A stretch of DNA of 54,325 bases from an uncultured Dorea sp. (GTDB taxonomy: Bacteria; Bacillota; Clostridia; Lachnospirales; Lachnospiraceae), in assembly GCA_910577685.1 (NCBI GenBank), contig CAJTOH010000026.1, forward strand, positions 1-54,325, given 5' to 3'. Shown piece after piece: positions 17,718 through 26,157 of the stretch. A program made the position numbers and the translations under genes. The number at the start of each line of letters is the position of its first letter. The first letter of the stretch is position 1. The notes below the pieces were generated by a model. That model saw only the letters and a program-made list of their open reading frames with translations, searched no databases and was not told where the DNA came from.

Positions 17718-19144
17718 CGGGCACTTTGGGAGATATAAATGACCGGGGATTGCCGGACGCCGGGAGGGCGGCAGATTTTCTTTGCCGGCTTAGGGAAGCC
17801 GGATTTTCGAAGGTGAGGCTTTGTGTGAATTCCCGCAGGTCGGAACGCCTCGGAGTGGAGAACCAGAGCCTTAAGATCTGTGAGTACGGGGAAAGCCTTA
17901 TGTATATCGTGGAGGCGGCGCTGGAGGGGGAATACTGCCGCGCCTATTCAGGCTCCCTTGAGGATGCGGAGGAGATCGTCCGGCAGCTCAGGGAAACGGC
18001 AGGCACTTTCGGGGACAGGGAATTGCCGGAAGATATTAAGGAAAGTAAGGATTTCCGGGGAAAACGCTGGCGCAGGATGGACAGGGAAGCGGCCGCAGAG
18101 AGCCTGAAGCGCGCAGAGAGGGAAGCTCTTGCCTGTGAGAAGGCGCATTTTGTGGAAATGTGCGAGTATCAGCAGTACGAGGAGACAATAGTGCTGGTTG
18201 ACGAGCATATGCATTATCTTGCGGATGACGACGGGAATTGTACGTTTACGGTTCGGGTGGCGGCGAAGGACGGAGATTCGGCGGCGGAAGCCACGAAGTA
18301 CGGGATTATAGGAAGCGGCGAAAGCTTTGGCGGTCAGGAAGCGGAAAGCGGGAGGGAGGACGAAACGGAAGAAGAAGAATTTGGCCGGCAGGTCTGTCAG
18401 ACGGCTAGGAGCGCGGCGAAAGCCGCCGGACTGGGGCTTCACGGGGAAACAGTTTCCTCCGGCGCTTATCCGATCGTCCTTGAAAACTGTGTGATGGCGG
18501 AGCTTACGGGGCATTATCTTCCGATGTTCTACGGGGAGAATATCCTTTATCATGTCAGCCCGCTGGCCGGGAAGGAACAAAAGCAGGTGGGATGCCCTTC
18601 TCTTTTTATAGAGGAGGATCCTTTTTGCAGCGGGGGAACCCGAAGGCGCAGCATTGATGACGAAGGGACGCCGGTGACGCGGACGGTCCTTGTGAATAAG
18701 GGTGTGTTTGAAAAGGCGCTCCATAACAAAAAAAGCGCTGCCGCCGCAGGCGCAGAGAGTACCGGGAACGGTTTTAAACCCGAGGTGACGGCGGACATCG
18801 GGACGGGCGCTACCAACGTAATCCTGTCGTCGAAGGGAGATACATTTTCAAGAAGAGAGATGCTGGAGGCTTCGGAAGGCGGAATCTATATTACGAAGAT
18901 TGAGGGAATGTTCGCAGGGGCTGACACGGAGAGCGGGAATTTCTCTCTGCTGGCATTCGGAAACCGGATCGTGGACGGACAGGCGGGTACGGCGCTGAAT
19001 CCGTTTACGGTCTCCGGGAATATCTGCGAGCTGTGGAGAGACATTGAGATGATCGGAGACGACCCTGCGTACCGGACGACTGACGGGGCGTGCGCTTCGA
19101 GTCCTTCGGTGAAGGTGAAAAGCCTTATGGTATCCGGGGAGTGA
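17714..19144 (+). CDS. tldE: TldE/PmbA-like partner subunit
   Basis: The 476-residue TldD/PmbA family protein lacks the HExxxH motif, as TldE does. ATG at 17714 overlaps the tldD stop (ATGA), which implies coupling and heterodimer formation. The C-terminal half contains TNVILSSKGD and ITKIEGMFAGADTESGNFSL, characteristic of PmbA/TldE. It is slightly longer than E. coli TldE (about 450 residues). It has no metal site of its own and presumably shapes the TldD active chamber. Confidence 0.9.
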   Translation: MTGTLGDINDRGLPDAGRAADFLCRLREAGFSKVRLCVNSRRSERLGVENQSLKICEYGESLMYIVEAALEGEYCRAYSGSLEDAEEIVRQLRETAGTFGDRELPEDIKESKDFRGKRWRRMDREAAAESLKRAEREALACEKAHFVEMCEYQQYEETIVLVDEHMHYLADDDGNCTFTVRVAAKDGDSAAEATKYGIIGSGESFGGQEAESGREDETEEEEFGRQVCQTARSAAKAAGLGLHGETVSSGAYPIVLENCVMAELTGHYLPMFYGENILYHVSPLAGKEQKQVGCPSLFIEEDPFCSGGTRRRSIDDEGTPVTRTVLVNKGVFEKALHNKKSAAAAGAESTGNGFKPEVTADIGTGATNVILSSKGDTFSRREMLEASEGGIYITKIEGMFAGADTESGNFSLLAFGNRIVDGQAGTALNPFTVSGNICELWRDIEMIGDDPAYRTTDGACASSPSVKVKSLMVSGE

Positions 19145-19227
19145 GAAAATTCTTGATTTGCGTTCGGATTGTGTGATATTATCCACTTATGTATACTCAT
19201 GATGACGATTAAAAAAGGAGGCGCCAT

Positions 19228-19989
19228 ATGGAATATCAGGAGATGAATGCGAAGACGATTGACAGATGGATAGAGGATGGATGGACGTGGGGAATTCCCA
19301 TTTCCCATGAAGCGTATCTGCAGGCTTTGGAAGGAAAATGGTCGGTTCTTCTGACGCCTGCAAGGCCGGTTCCGAGAGAATGGTTCGGGGATCTTAAAGG
19401 CAGGAAGGTGCTGGGACTTGCCAGCGGCGGCGGGCAGCAGATGCCGATTTTTGCGGCGGCAGGAGCAGAGTGTACGGTGCTGGATTACTCTGAAAAACAG
19501 TTGGAGAGCGAGCGCATGACAGCTGACCGGGAAGGGTACGGGATTGAAATTATCAGGGCGGATATGACGAAAGGGCTGCCTTTTGAAGACGAGAGTTTTG
19601 ACCTTATTTTTCATCCGGTTTCCAACTGTTATGTGGAAGAGGTTAAGCCGATTTTTAAGGAATGTTACCGTATCCTAAAGGACGGGGGGATCCTGCTTTC
19701 GGGGCTTGATAATGGGGTGAATTTTATCGTTTCAGATGATGAAAAGACGATCCAAAATACGCTGCCTTTTAATCCTTTGAAGAATAAAGAACAGATGCGG
19801 CAGCTTACGGACGAGGACTGCGGCGTACAGTTTTCCCATACGTTGGAGGAACAGATCGGAGGGCAGCTTGAGGCGGGATTTGTCTTGACGCATCTAATGG
19901 AAGATACCAATGAAAGCGGATATCTTAAAGAGCATAATATCCCATGTTTTTTGGCGACGCGGGCTGTAAAAAGAAAGAACCGGCGTTGA
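19228..19989 (+). CDS. Class I SAM-dependent methyltransferase
   Basis: The 253-residue protein is of the Methyltransf_11 type. Motif I is VLGLASGGGQQMPIFAAAGA, the acidic motif II VLDYSEKQLE, motif III IIRADMTKGLPFEDESFD, then the post-motif LIFHPVSNCYVEEV. The substrate cannot be told. AAAGGAGG lies just before the ATG. The gene is monocistronic: it follows tldE by 83 nt and ends at a strong terminator. Confidence 0.85.
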   Translation: MEYQEMNAKTIDRWIEDGWTWGIPISHEAYLQALEGKWSVLLTPARPVPREWFGDLKGRKVLGLASGGGQQMPIFAAAGAECTVLDYSEKQLESERMTADREGYGIEIIRADMTKGLPFEDESFDLIFHPVSNCYVEEVKPIFKECYRILKDGGILLSGLDNGVNFIVSDDEKTIQNTLPFNPLKNKEQMRQLTDEDCGVQFSHTLEEQIGGQLEAGFVLTHLMEDTNESGYLKEHNIPCFLATRAVKRKNRR

Positions 19990-19997
19990 TTTTATGT

Positions 19998-20038
19998 AAT
20001 AAGCCTGCCCCGGTATCTCCGTACAAGGCAGGCTTATT
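19998..20038 (+). terminator. Terminator-like stem after the methyltransferase
   Basis: A perfect 12-bp stem pairs AATAAGCCTGCC (19998-20009) with GGCAGGCTTATT (20027-20038). The T-run is short, so termination may be Rho-assisted or use the second inverted repeat. Confidence 0.7.
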
Positions 20039-20049
20039 GGTACTCGGAT

Positions 20050-20084
20050 ACCCAAAAAGGATGCAAAAGGCAGCTTTTTTGGGT
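20050..20084. terminator. Second inverted repeat, probably bidirectional
   Basis: ACCCAAAAA (20050-20058) pairs with TTTTTGGGT (20076-20084). With A and T tracts in the arms it can serve both the methyltransferase and the converging small gene at 20110. Confidence 0.5.
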
Positions 20085-20109
20085 CTTGGTTTGACGTAGG
20101 TATGCGATA

Positions 20110-20358
20110 CTAGTTTGAAAGAAATTCTTTGATCTCGTCCAAACTTTTTCCGGATGCAACGAGTAACTCGGCAGCCTCCTGAACCTCGGCTTGTTTTTTC
20201 TGTTTCTCGACCAAAGCGTCGTAACGAACCTGATCTTTTTTTAATTGTTTGAGATTCGCTTTTTCCTGCTTTAATTCTGCAGATAATGATTCGATTCTCT
20301 CTTCTGCCATCTCAATTAATTCCGGATAATTTTTCTCTTCTACCTTTCTTCTCGCCAT
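20110..20358 (-). CDS. Small coiled-coil protein, 82 aa
   Basis: The protein is highly charged, with a predicted coiled coil over about residues 12-62 (many E, K, L and Q in heptads) and a C-terminal segment ASGKSLDEIKEFLSN. It has no membrane segment or cysteine. GGAGGT precedes the ATG, and TTTACA/TATAAT boxes lie upstream on the minus strand, so it is expressed on its own. I do not recognise a family. A nucleoid- or partner-binding small protein is possible. Confidence 0.65.
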   Translation of the reverse strand: MARRKVEEKNYPELIEMAEERIESLSAELKQEKANLKQLKKDQVRYDALVEKQKKQAEVQEAAELLVASGKSLDEIKEFLSN

Positions 20359-20488
20359 ACTAAATGACCTCCATAATTATTTGTTTACATTATAAAGATA
20401 TCATTCATTTGTAAAAGAGTAAAGAGTTTATGTGTAATTTATTTGAAAATTTTTTGATTTTTTTCGAGATTATTTGTGCAAAATAAGA

Positions 20489-20537
20489 TTGAAAACAAAT
20501 ATGAGTTTTGATATAATAAAAAAAAGAACTTATGTTT
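20489..20537 (+). promoter_or_regulatory. Promoter with LexA-type SOS box before the Y-family polymerase
   Basis: TTGAAA (20489-20494) and TATAAT (20512-20517) are 17 bp apart. GAAC-TTAT-GTTT (20526-20537) follows, close to the Firmicute LexA/DinR box GAAC-N4-GTTC. It overlaps the expected transcription start, where LexA would block initiation. Confidence 0.65.
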
Positions 20538-20614
20538 GTTTTGCGTTTATTGAAAAAAGAAAAGCAAAGAATTTGGAATAATTTTTTATGGAATAAAACG
20601 GAGATGTGACGGAT

Positions 20615-22144
20615 ATGGCGGGGGATAATCATACCTATATTGCAATCGATCTGAAGTCTTTTTATGCTTCGGTAGAATGTGTGGAGCGCGGCTTAGATCC
20701 CATGACAACGAACCTTGTGGTGGCCGATCTGAGCCGTACGGAGAAGACGATCTGTCTGGCGGTATCGCCCTCATTAAAGGCCTATGGAATCTCAGGAAGG
20801 GCAAGGCTTTTTGAAGTGATTCGGAGGGTGGGGGAGGTCAACGCCGAGAGGAGGAGCATGGCGCGGGGCCGGCAGCTTACGGGCAGTTCTTATGATGACA
20901 GAGAATTGAAGAATTCGCCTGAGAAGGCTGTCGATTATATTACCGCGCCGCCGAGAATGGCGCACTATATTGATTACAGTACCAAGATCTATGAGATTTA
21001 TCTTAAGTACGTTGCGCCGGAGGACTGCCATGTGTACTCGATTGACGAGATAATGATGGATGTCACTCATTATCTGAATACGTACCGGCTGTCGGCCCGT
21101 GAGCTTGCCGGGAAGATTATCAGGGATATCTATTTGACGACGGGGATTACGGCGACGGCGGGAATCGGAACGAACCTCTATCTGTGTAAGGTTGCTATGG
21201 ATATTGTGGCGAAGCACATTCCGCCGGATAAGAACGGGGTGAGGATTGCGAATCTGACGGAAAAGAGTTACCGCCGGATTCTGTGGGCGCATCAGCCTAT
21301 TACGGATTTTTGGCGCGTGGGCCGCGGGTATGCCAAGAAGCTTAAGGAGCATGGCATGTACACTATGGGGGATGTGGCAAGGTGCTCCATTGGAAAACCG
21401 GGAGAATATTACAATGAAGATCTGCTTTACAAGTTATTTGGGGTCAATGCGGAACTTCTGATCGACCATGCATGGGGGTGGGAACCATGTACGATGAAGG
21501 ATATCAAGACATATAAGCCCAGCGCCAACAGCGTCGGTTCGGGGCAGGTACTGCATTGCCCCTATACGGCGGAGAAGGCGAGGATGGTCGTTCGGGAGAT
21601 GACGGAATCTCTGGTACTGGATCTGGTGGATAAGGGTCTGGTAACGGACCAGATGGTTCTGACGGTAGGGTATGACCGGGGGAATCTGTCGGAGCCCGGG
21701 CTTATGAAGTCCTATAACGGGGAAGTCACAAAAGACCGTTATGGGCGCAGTGTTCCCAAACATGCCCACGGTACCGTGAATCTTAAGAAGCAGACTTCCT
21801 CCACGGAGATGATTGTAGAGGCGGTTCTGCGATTATATGACGAGATTATCCGGAAAGATTTTCTTGTCAGAAGGATTGCGATAGGCGCCAATCATGTGGT
21901 GGATGAAAGTTCTGTGAGGAACGAGCCTGTTTTTGAGCAGATGGACTTGTTTACGGACTATACCGCCCTTAAGAAGAAACAGGAAGCGGAGGAGGAGAAG
22001 CTGCGGCGGGAGAGAAGCCTGCAGCAGGCGATGCTGGATATTAAGAAGAAGTATGGAAAGAATTCGATTCTGAAGGGAACCAACCTGTTGGAGGGTGCGA
22101 CGGCGATGGACCGCAACAGGCAGATCGGCGGGCATAGGGCCTGA
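20615..22144 (+). CDS. Y-family DNA polymerase (UvrX/YqjW-like, UmuC type)
   Basis: The 509-residue protein shows IAIDLKSFYASVEC (first metal-binding Asp in the palm) and YSIDEIMMDVT, where family members have the SIDE pair of acidic residues. An HhH-like region (TDFWRVGRGYAKKLKEHGMYTMGDVA) and little-finger domain follow. It is error-prone, translesion-type. The ATG at 20615 is preferred over the GTG at 20606, since GGAG lies 11 nt and 2 nt upstream of them respectively. The LexA-like box and the YolD-family gene next to it match the uvrX-yolD arrangement in Bacillus. Confidence 0.9.
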   Translation: MAGDNHTYIAIDLKSFYASVECVERGLDPMTTNLVVADLSRTEKTICLAVSPSLKAYGISGRARLFEVIRRVGEVNAERRSMARGRQLTGSSYDDRELKNSPEKAVDYITAPPRMAHYIDYSTKIYEIYLKYVAPEDCHVYSIDEIMMDVTHYLNTYRLSARELAGKIIRDIYLTTGITATAGIGTNLYLCKVAMDIVAKHIPPDKNGVRIANLTEKSYRRILWAHQPITDFWRVGRGYAKKLKEHGMYTMGDVARCSIGKPGEYYNEDLLYKLFGVNAELLIDHAWGWEPCTMKDIKTYKPSANSVGSGQVLHCPYTAEKARMVVREMTESLVLDLVDKGLVTDQMVLTVGYDRGNLSEPGLMKSYNGEVTKDRYGRSVPKHAHGTVNLKKQTSSTEMIVEAVLRLYDEIIRKDFLVRRIAIGANHVVDESSVRNEPVFEQMDLFTDYTALKKKQEAEEEKLRRERSLQQAMLDIKKKYGKNSILKGTNLLEGATAMDRNRQIGGHRA

Positions 22145-22171
22145 CAGGATCAATGGACAGGGGGATTTTAG

Positions 22172-22624
22172 GTGGGAATGGATGTACGGCAATTTTTGAA
22201 CAATCAAGAGACGTATAAGTATCAGGATATGATTCATCTTCCGCATCATGTATCCCGGACGCATGCCCATATGCCCGTTAAGGACAGGGCCGCTCAGTTT
22301 GCGCCCTTTGCCGCCTTGACAGGACATTATGAGGCCGTGAAGGAGACGCAGAGGCTTACGGAGGAGAGGATTGAGTTAGACGAATATTGCAAAGCGTCTT
22401 TGGAGAGGAAGCTTAAGGAGATACGGGAACAGTCAGTGACGGAACCGGCTGTTTCCGTCACTTATTTTATACCGGACGCCCGTAAGGCGGGAGGAGCTTA
22501 TGTGACGGCGGAAGGCCGTGTGAAGAAGATAGACGAATATGAAAGGGTTTTGGTTTTTACGGACGGTAGGAGGGTGATGGTCGACGAGATTATAGAGATA
22601 GACGAAGGGGCTGATTACGAATGA
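22172..22624 (+). CDS. YolD-like protein
   Basis: This 150-residue protein has the YolD core: KDRAAQFAPFAALTGHYEAVKET, followed by a C-terminal part binding-fold-like region ending RRVMVDEIIEID. YolD proteins are encoded beside UvrX-type polymerases and are thought to act as their accessory partner. The start is GTG at 22172 with GGGGG 7 nt upstream; ATG at 22178 is an alternative. It follows the polymerase by 27 nt and is likely in the same SOS operon. Confidence 0.85.
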   Translation: MGMDVRQFLNNQETYKYQDMIHLPHHVSRTHAHMPVKDRAAQFAPFAALTGHYEAVKETQRLTEERIELDEYCKASLERKLKEIREQSVTEPAVSVTYFIPDARKAGGAYVTAEGRVKKIDEYERVLVFTDGRRVMVDEIIEIDEGADYE

Positions 22625-22660
22625 GGTATTGGAGGGGCGTCTGTCTTCAAGCGCCTGCGC

Positions 22661-22735
22661 GCCGGCATCGAATATTCCGGATTCGGAGGCCTTATTAAGA
22701 AGGACGGTCCGAAGTAAGGCATATTCGATGCCGGC
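22661..22735. repeat. Long perfect inverted repeat between convergent genes
   Basis: GCCGGCATCGAATAT (22661-22675) and its exact complement at 22721-22735 enclose 45 nt. The loop can form an inner GCCTTATT/AGTAAGGC helix. It lies between convergent yolD-like and LysR genes, so it probably acts as a bidirectional transcription stop, but it has no T-tract. Confidence 0.6.
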
Positions 22736-22746
22736 AGCAAAGCAAA

Positions 22747-23649
22747 TCAGTAAGCGTTATTTTTAATAAGTTCCGTATGTTCTTTCACAAATTTTTTAAA
22801 ATGCTGAATTACAGGGGCTTGGTATACATTTTTCAGGGTTGCCATATAAAAATCACGCTTCCAGCTCGGCTTAAGGATCTCGATGATCTTGACGGGCATA
22901 TAATTCAGGACGGACATCCGCGGAACGACGGCGATTCCGAATCCTTCGCTTACAAGTCCGGCAACCGCCAGTTCTTCGTCAAGGGCATAGTCGCTTTGCG
23001 GGAAGCCGCCGCAGGTCTCATAGAGTCTGTCGACGATATGCCTTAGACTGCTGCGCTCCGAAAACATAATCTGAGGATAGGACAGGGTATCTTTAAGATC
23101 CACAGAGTCTTGTCCTTCTAAGGGATGCCCCTTTGGAACGATAAGCACCAGTTCCTGACAGGAAAAGGGGATGAATTCGATCAGGGGTTCATTCTCCGCC
23201 TTTGTACAGAAAGCGATGTCATATTGCCGTTCCTTTAGGCCTCGGATTATATCCGGAGTCAGGTTCGTGGAAGTGTGAAAGTAAAAGTGAATTTTCTTAT
23301 TAGGCTTTGAATCCAGGAAATCTTTCACAAATTTGGGTACGGTAGAGCTTAAGGTGCGGAGCATGCCGATATCGACGCGTCCTTCTCCCCGCCCTGTCAT
23401 CCGCAGCTTGTTGACGCTGGAATCCAGCATATCAAGAGACTGCTCCACATCGGTCAAAAATGCCTGACCGCATTTGGTTAAGACAACGTTGCGGCCGTCT
23501 TTTTCAAATAATTTTACTCCCAGTTCTTTCTCAAGAGAGGAGATTGCATGGCTTAGGCTTGGTTGAGTAATCGCCAGGATCTCAGCGGCTTTCGTATAAT
23601 GTTCTAAATGAGCCAGTGTCACAAAGTACCTGAGATGATAAAGATTCAT
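22747..23649 (-). CDS. LysR-family transcriptional regulator
   Basis: The 300-residue protein has the N-terminal winged HTH (MNLYHLRYFVTLAHLEHYTKAAE, then ITQPSLSHAISSLEKELG as the recognition helix, residues about 1-60) and a LysR substrate domain from about residue 85. The closest style is CynR/GltC-like. It lies 83 nt downstream of aroD on the same strand, with its own AGGAGAG site at the start. A T-rich promoter region (23660-23730) suggests separate transcription. The effector is unknown. Confidence 0.92.
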   Translation of the reverse strand: MNLYHLRYFVTLAHLEHYTKAAEILAITQPSLSHAISSLEKELGVKLFEKDGRNVVLTKCGQAFLTDVEQSLDMLDSSVNKLRMTGRGEGRVDIGMLRTLSSTVPKFVKDFLDSKPNKKIHFYFHTSTNLTPDIIRGLKERQYDIAFCTKAENEPLIEFIPFSCQELVLIVPKGHPLEGQDSVDLKDTLSYPQIMFSERSSLRHIVDRLYETCGGFPQSDYALDEELAVAGLVSEGFGIAVVPRMSVLNYMPVKIIEILKPSWKRDFYMATLKNVYQAPVIQHFKKFVKEHTELIKNNAY

Positions 23650-23732
23650 AGGAGCTCTCCTTTCTTCATTTGCTTCACTATATTCAGTTGTATAAATTAT
23701 GCTGATATTCTATCATGAACTATTGAGAAAAT

Positions 23733-24497
23733 CTATAGTAATATACGGTGTATGCTCTGTAAAATGTTATATAATTCTTCCGCGCCGATCTGTCCGGGGG
23801 CGGAAGGCGCCTCACCGCAGCCGAAGGTCATGCAGGAGCCGAATATTTCGCAGGAAATGCGGCTGATACTGCCAAGACCTGCCATTGCCATGGTGATAAT
23901 CGGGCGGTCGGCATAGTCGGCCGTCATCTCTTCCGTAGCGGCAAGGAGGGTTAAGAGATCCTTCTTATTCCGGGGCATGACTGCAATCTTAGGGATGTCC
24001 GCTCCCATATCCTGCATCTTGCGCAGACGGTATATGATATCCGACTTGGCGGGCGTCTTCTCAAAATCGTGGTTGGACGCCACAACCTTTGTGTTGTGCC
24101 GATGGATGAAAGAAATCAAGTCTGCTGCATCCTGATCCCCTGTGAAGAGCTCCACGTCGATGAGGTCGGCTGTACCGGTTGAGGCGACGGCTTTATTCAG
24201 GGAGATGTAGGAGTCTGTATTCAGGCCGCAAACTCCTCCTTCTTTTTTCGTGCGGAACGTAAAAAGAAGAGGGGTATTCCCGAGAATTTCCCGAATATCT
24301 GTCAGGACTTTTGTTACATTATCTATACTTTCCACGTCTTCAAACCAGTCCGCACGCCATTCCATCAGATCCATGTGCATCTCTTTGTATTGTCTTGTCA
24401 GGGAAAGGATCTCTTCCCGGGATTTCCCGATATTGGGAATACAGATGGCCGGAATACCGGTGCCTAGTTCTAAGTTTCTTACTCTTACTGTGTCCAT
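23733..24497 (-). CDS. aroD: 3-dehydroquinate dehydratase, type I
   Basis: The 254-residue enzyme is a Schiff-base type I dehydroquinase of the shikimate pathway. The catalytic His is in VVASNHDFEKTP and the Schiff-base Lys in IPKIAVMP; the C-terminal MAGLGSISR and FGCGEAPSAPGQI loop binds substrate. It converts 3-dehydroquinate to 3-dehydroshikimate. It begins 27 nt after folBK on the same strand, so it may ride on the folate operon; chorismate links both pathways through p-aminobenzoate. Confidence 0.95.
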   Translation of the reverse strand: MDTVRVRNLELGTGIPAICIPNIGKSREEILSLTRQYKEMHMDLMEWRADWFEDVESIDNVTKVLTDIREILGNTPLLFTFRTKKEGGVCGLNTDSYISLNKAVASTGTADLIDVELFTGDQDAADLISFIHRHNTKVVASNHDFEKTPAKSDIIYRLRKMQDMGADIPKIAVMPRNKKDLLTLLAATEEMTADYADRPIITMAMAGLGSISRISCEIFGSCMTFGCGEAPSAPGQIGAEELYNILQSIHRILL

Positions 24498-24524
24498 AGT
24501 TCTTACTCCATAGTTTGTGTAAAT

Positions 24525-25346
24525 TCATTTGGTAGGACATACTTCCTCCAACATCTCCCGCACCGTTTTGCCAGTACACGGATGGCGTTTATAAGGCGCA
24601 ATCTCATGAAGCGGTTTCAGGACGAATTCCCTTCTATGCATATCCACATGGGGAATACACAGATCCGCCTCCTCCACAATCCAATCGTCATAGAAAATAA
24701 TATCCAAATCCAGCGTTCTGGGTCCCCACCGGATAACACGCTCCCTTCCGGCCTCCTGCTCAATCCTGTGAAGCTCCTCAAGCAATTCCCGCGGGCGAAG
24801 CAGGGTGCAAAGCACAAGACAGCCGTTCAGGAAATCCTCCTGATCCGTCACGCCATAAGGCTTCGTACTCAGAAAAGAGGATACTTGCGTCACTTTACAA
24901 AGAGGAATCGCGTCTAGCGCGTCAACCGCCTCTTTGAGAAACTTCTCCTTATCCCCCATATTAGAACCCAGCGCAATATACGCGGTGTGCCAGCCCCGCT
25001 CGATCTCAACCGAGACCGTTTCCATAGGAAGTCCGACGGGCGCCCAGGGTTTTTTTATTTCCAGACGAACTCTCTCTAGGCGGGGAGTATTTAAAAGGAG
25101 CGTCTCTGCCAGACTTTCGGCGGCGCGCTCCAAGAGCTTGAAGGTATGTGCGGTCAGGAAATGTTCGATCTGCCGGCTGATCTCTCCATAGTGGATAGAG
25201 GCCTCCAGATCATCCGTCTTGCCGGCGGCTCTCGTATCGGTATACAGAACCGCGGTAACTATGAATTTCTGTCCGAGGGCATTTTCCTCCGGAAATACGC
25301 CGTGACGGGCGAAGATTTCGAGATTCTTTATTTTAATCTGATCCAT
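24525..25346 (-). CDS. folBK: Bifunctional dihydroneopterin aldolase / HPPK (FolB-FolK fusion)
   Basis: The 273-residue fusion starts with FolB (about residues 1-115; IKNLEIFARHGVFPEENALGQKF, then ETVSVEIER), followed by FolK (from AYIALGSNMGDKE; RWGPRTLDLDIIFYDD and HVDMHRREFVLKPL). FolB turns 7,8-dihydroneopterin into 6-hydroxymethyl-dihydropterin and FolK pyrophosphorylates it. The start at 25346 is chosen because AGGAGG lies 4-5 nt upstream; a longer frame from 25373 adds nine residues with no better site. It overlaps folP by 14 nt. Confidence 0.95.
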   Translation of the reverse strand: MDQIKIKNLEIFARHGVFPEENALGQKFIVTAVLYTDTRAAGKTDDLEASIHYGEISRQIEHFLTAHTFKLLERAAESLAETLLLNTPRLERVRLEIKKPWAPVGLPMETVSVEIERGWHTAYIALGSNMGDKEKFLKEAVDALDAIPLCKVTQVSSFLSTKPYGVTDQEDFLNGCLVLCTLLRPRELLEELHRIEQEAGRERVIRWGPRTLDLDIIFYDDWIVEEADLCIPHVDMHRREFVLKPLHEIAPYKRHPCTGKTVREMLEEVCPTK

Positions 25347-26157
25347 TTTCCCTCCTATTAGTAATGGCTTCAATCATTTGAACGGCCCTTCGGTTTGCCT
25401 TCACGTCATGGACTCTCACGAAGGAACAGCCGTTCATCATTCCGTAGACGGTAGCGGCAATGGTTCCCTCCTCCCTCTGGTCGGCGGGAAGATCAAGGGT
25501 AAGCCCGATTACAGACTTCCGGGAGGCCGCAAGAAGAATGGGATAACCCAATTCTTTCAATATGCCGACTTCCCGGATTATTTCAAGATTCATCTCATAA
25601 GTCTTTCCAAATCCGACTCCCGGATCGAGAATAATCTTATCGTCCGGAATGGACGCTTCTTTGGCAATCCGGATACAGCTTTGCATATCCTCCATGAAGT
25701 CCGTAAGAAAGTCCTGATAAACCGCTTTTTTTCTGTTATGCATCAGGCAGCAGGCAGCGTTATGGCCTGCGATAAGACTCGCCATACGAGGATCGTATTT
25801 CAGGCCCCAGACATCATTAACAAGGTCGGATCCCGCCTGGAGCGCAGCCTCGGCTACGGTACTTTTATAGGTGTCAATGGACACAGGGATATCAAATTCT
25901 TGTTTCAGCTTCTCGATGATGGGTGCGGTTCGGGAAATCTCTTCCTCGTCGCTGATTTGGACATGCCCGGGACGGGTAGATTCACCGCCGACGTCCAGAA
26001 TGTCGGCTCCGTCTCCGATCATTTTTTCCGCATGCTTAAGCGCCGCGTCCGGACGGAAGAATCTGCCGCCGTCGGAAAAGGAGTCTGGCGTGACGTTCAG
26101 GATACCCATGATGTAAGTATGTTTGTTTGTGTCGAATTCTTTGCGTCCTATGATCAT
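25333..26157 (-). CDS. folP: Dihydropteroate synthase
   Basis: The 274-residue TIM-barrel enzyme has the signatures MGILNVTPDSFSDGG, DILDVGGESTRPG, IPVSIDTYKSTVAEAAL, DPGVGFGKT and SRKSVIG. It joins p-aminobenzoate to hydroxymethyl-dihydropterin pyrophosphate and is the sulfonamide target. ATG overlaps the HD-gene stop (ATGA). Confidence 0.97.
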   Translation of the reverse strand: MIIGRKEFDTNKHTYIMGILNVTPDSFSDGGRFFRPDAALKHAEKMIGDGADILDVGGESTRPGHVQISDEEEISRTAPIIEKLKQEFDIPVSIDTYKSTVAEAALQAGSDLVNDVWGLKYDPRMASLIAGHNAACCLMHNRKKAVYQDFLTDFMEDMQSCIRIAKEASIPDDKIILDPGVGFGKTYEMNLEIIREVGILKELGYPILLAASRKSVIGLTLDLPADQREEGTIAATVYGMMNGCSFVRVHDVKANRRAVQMIEAITNRRENGSD

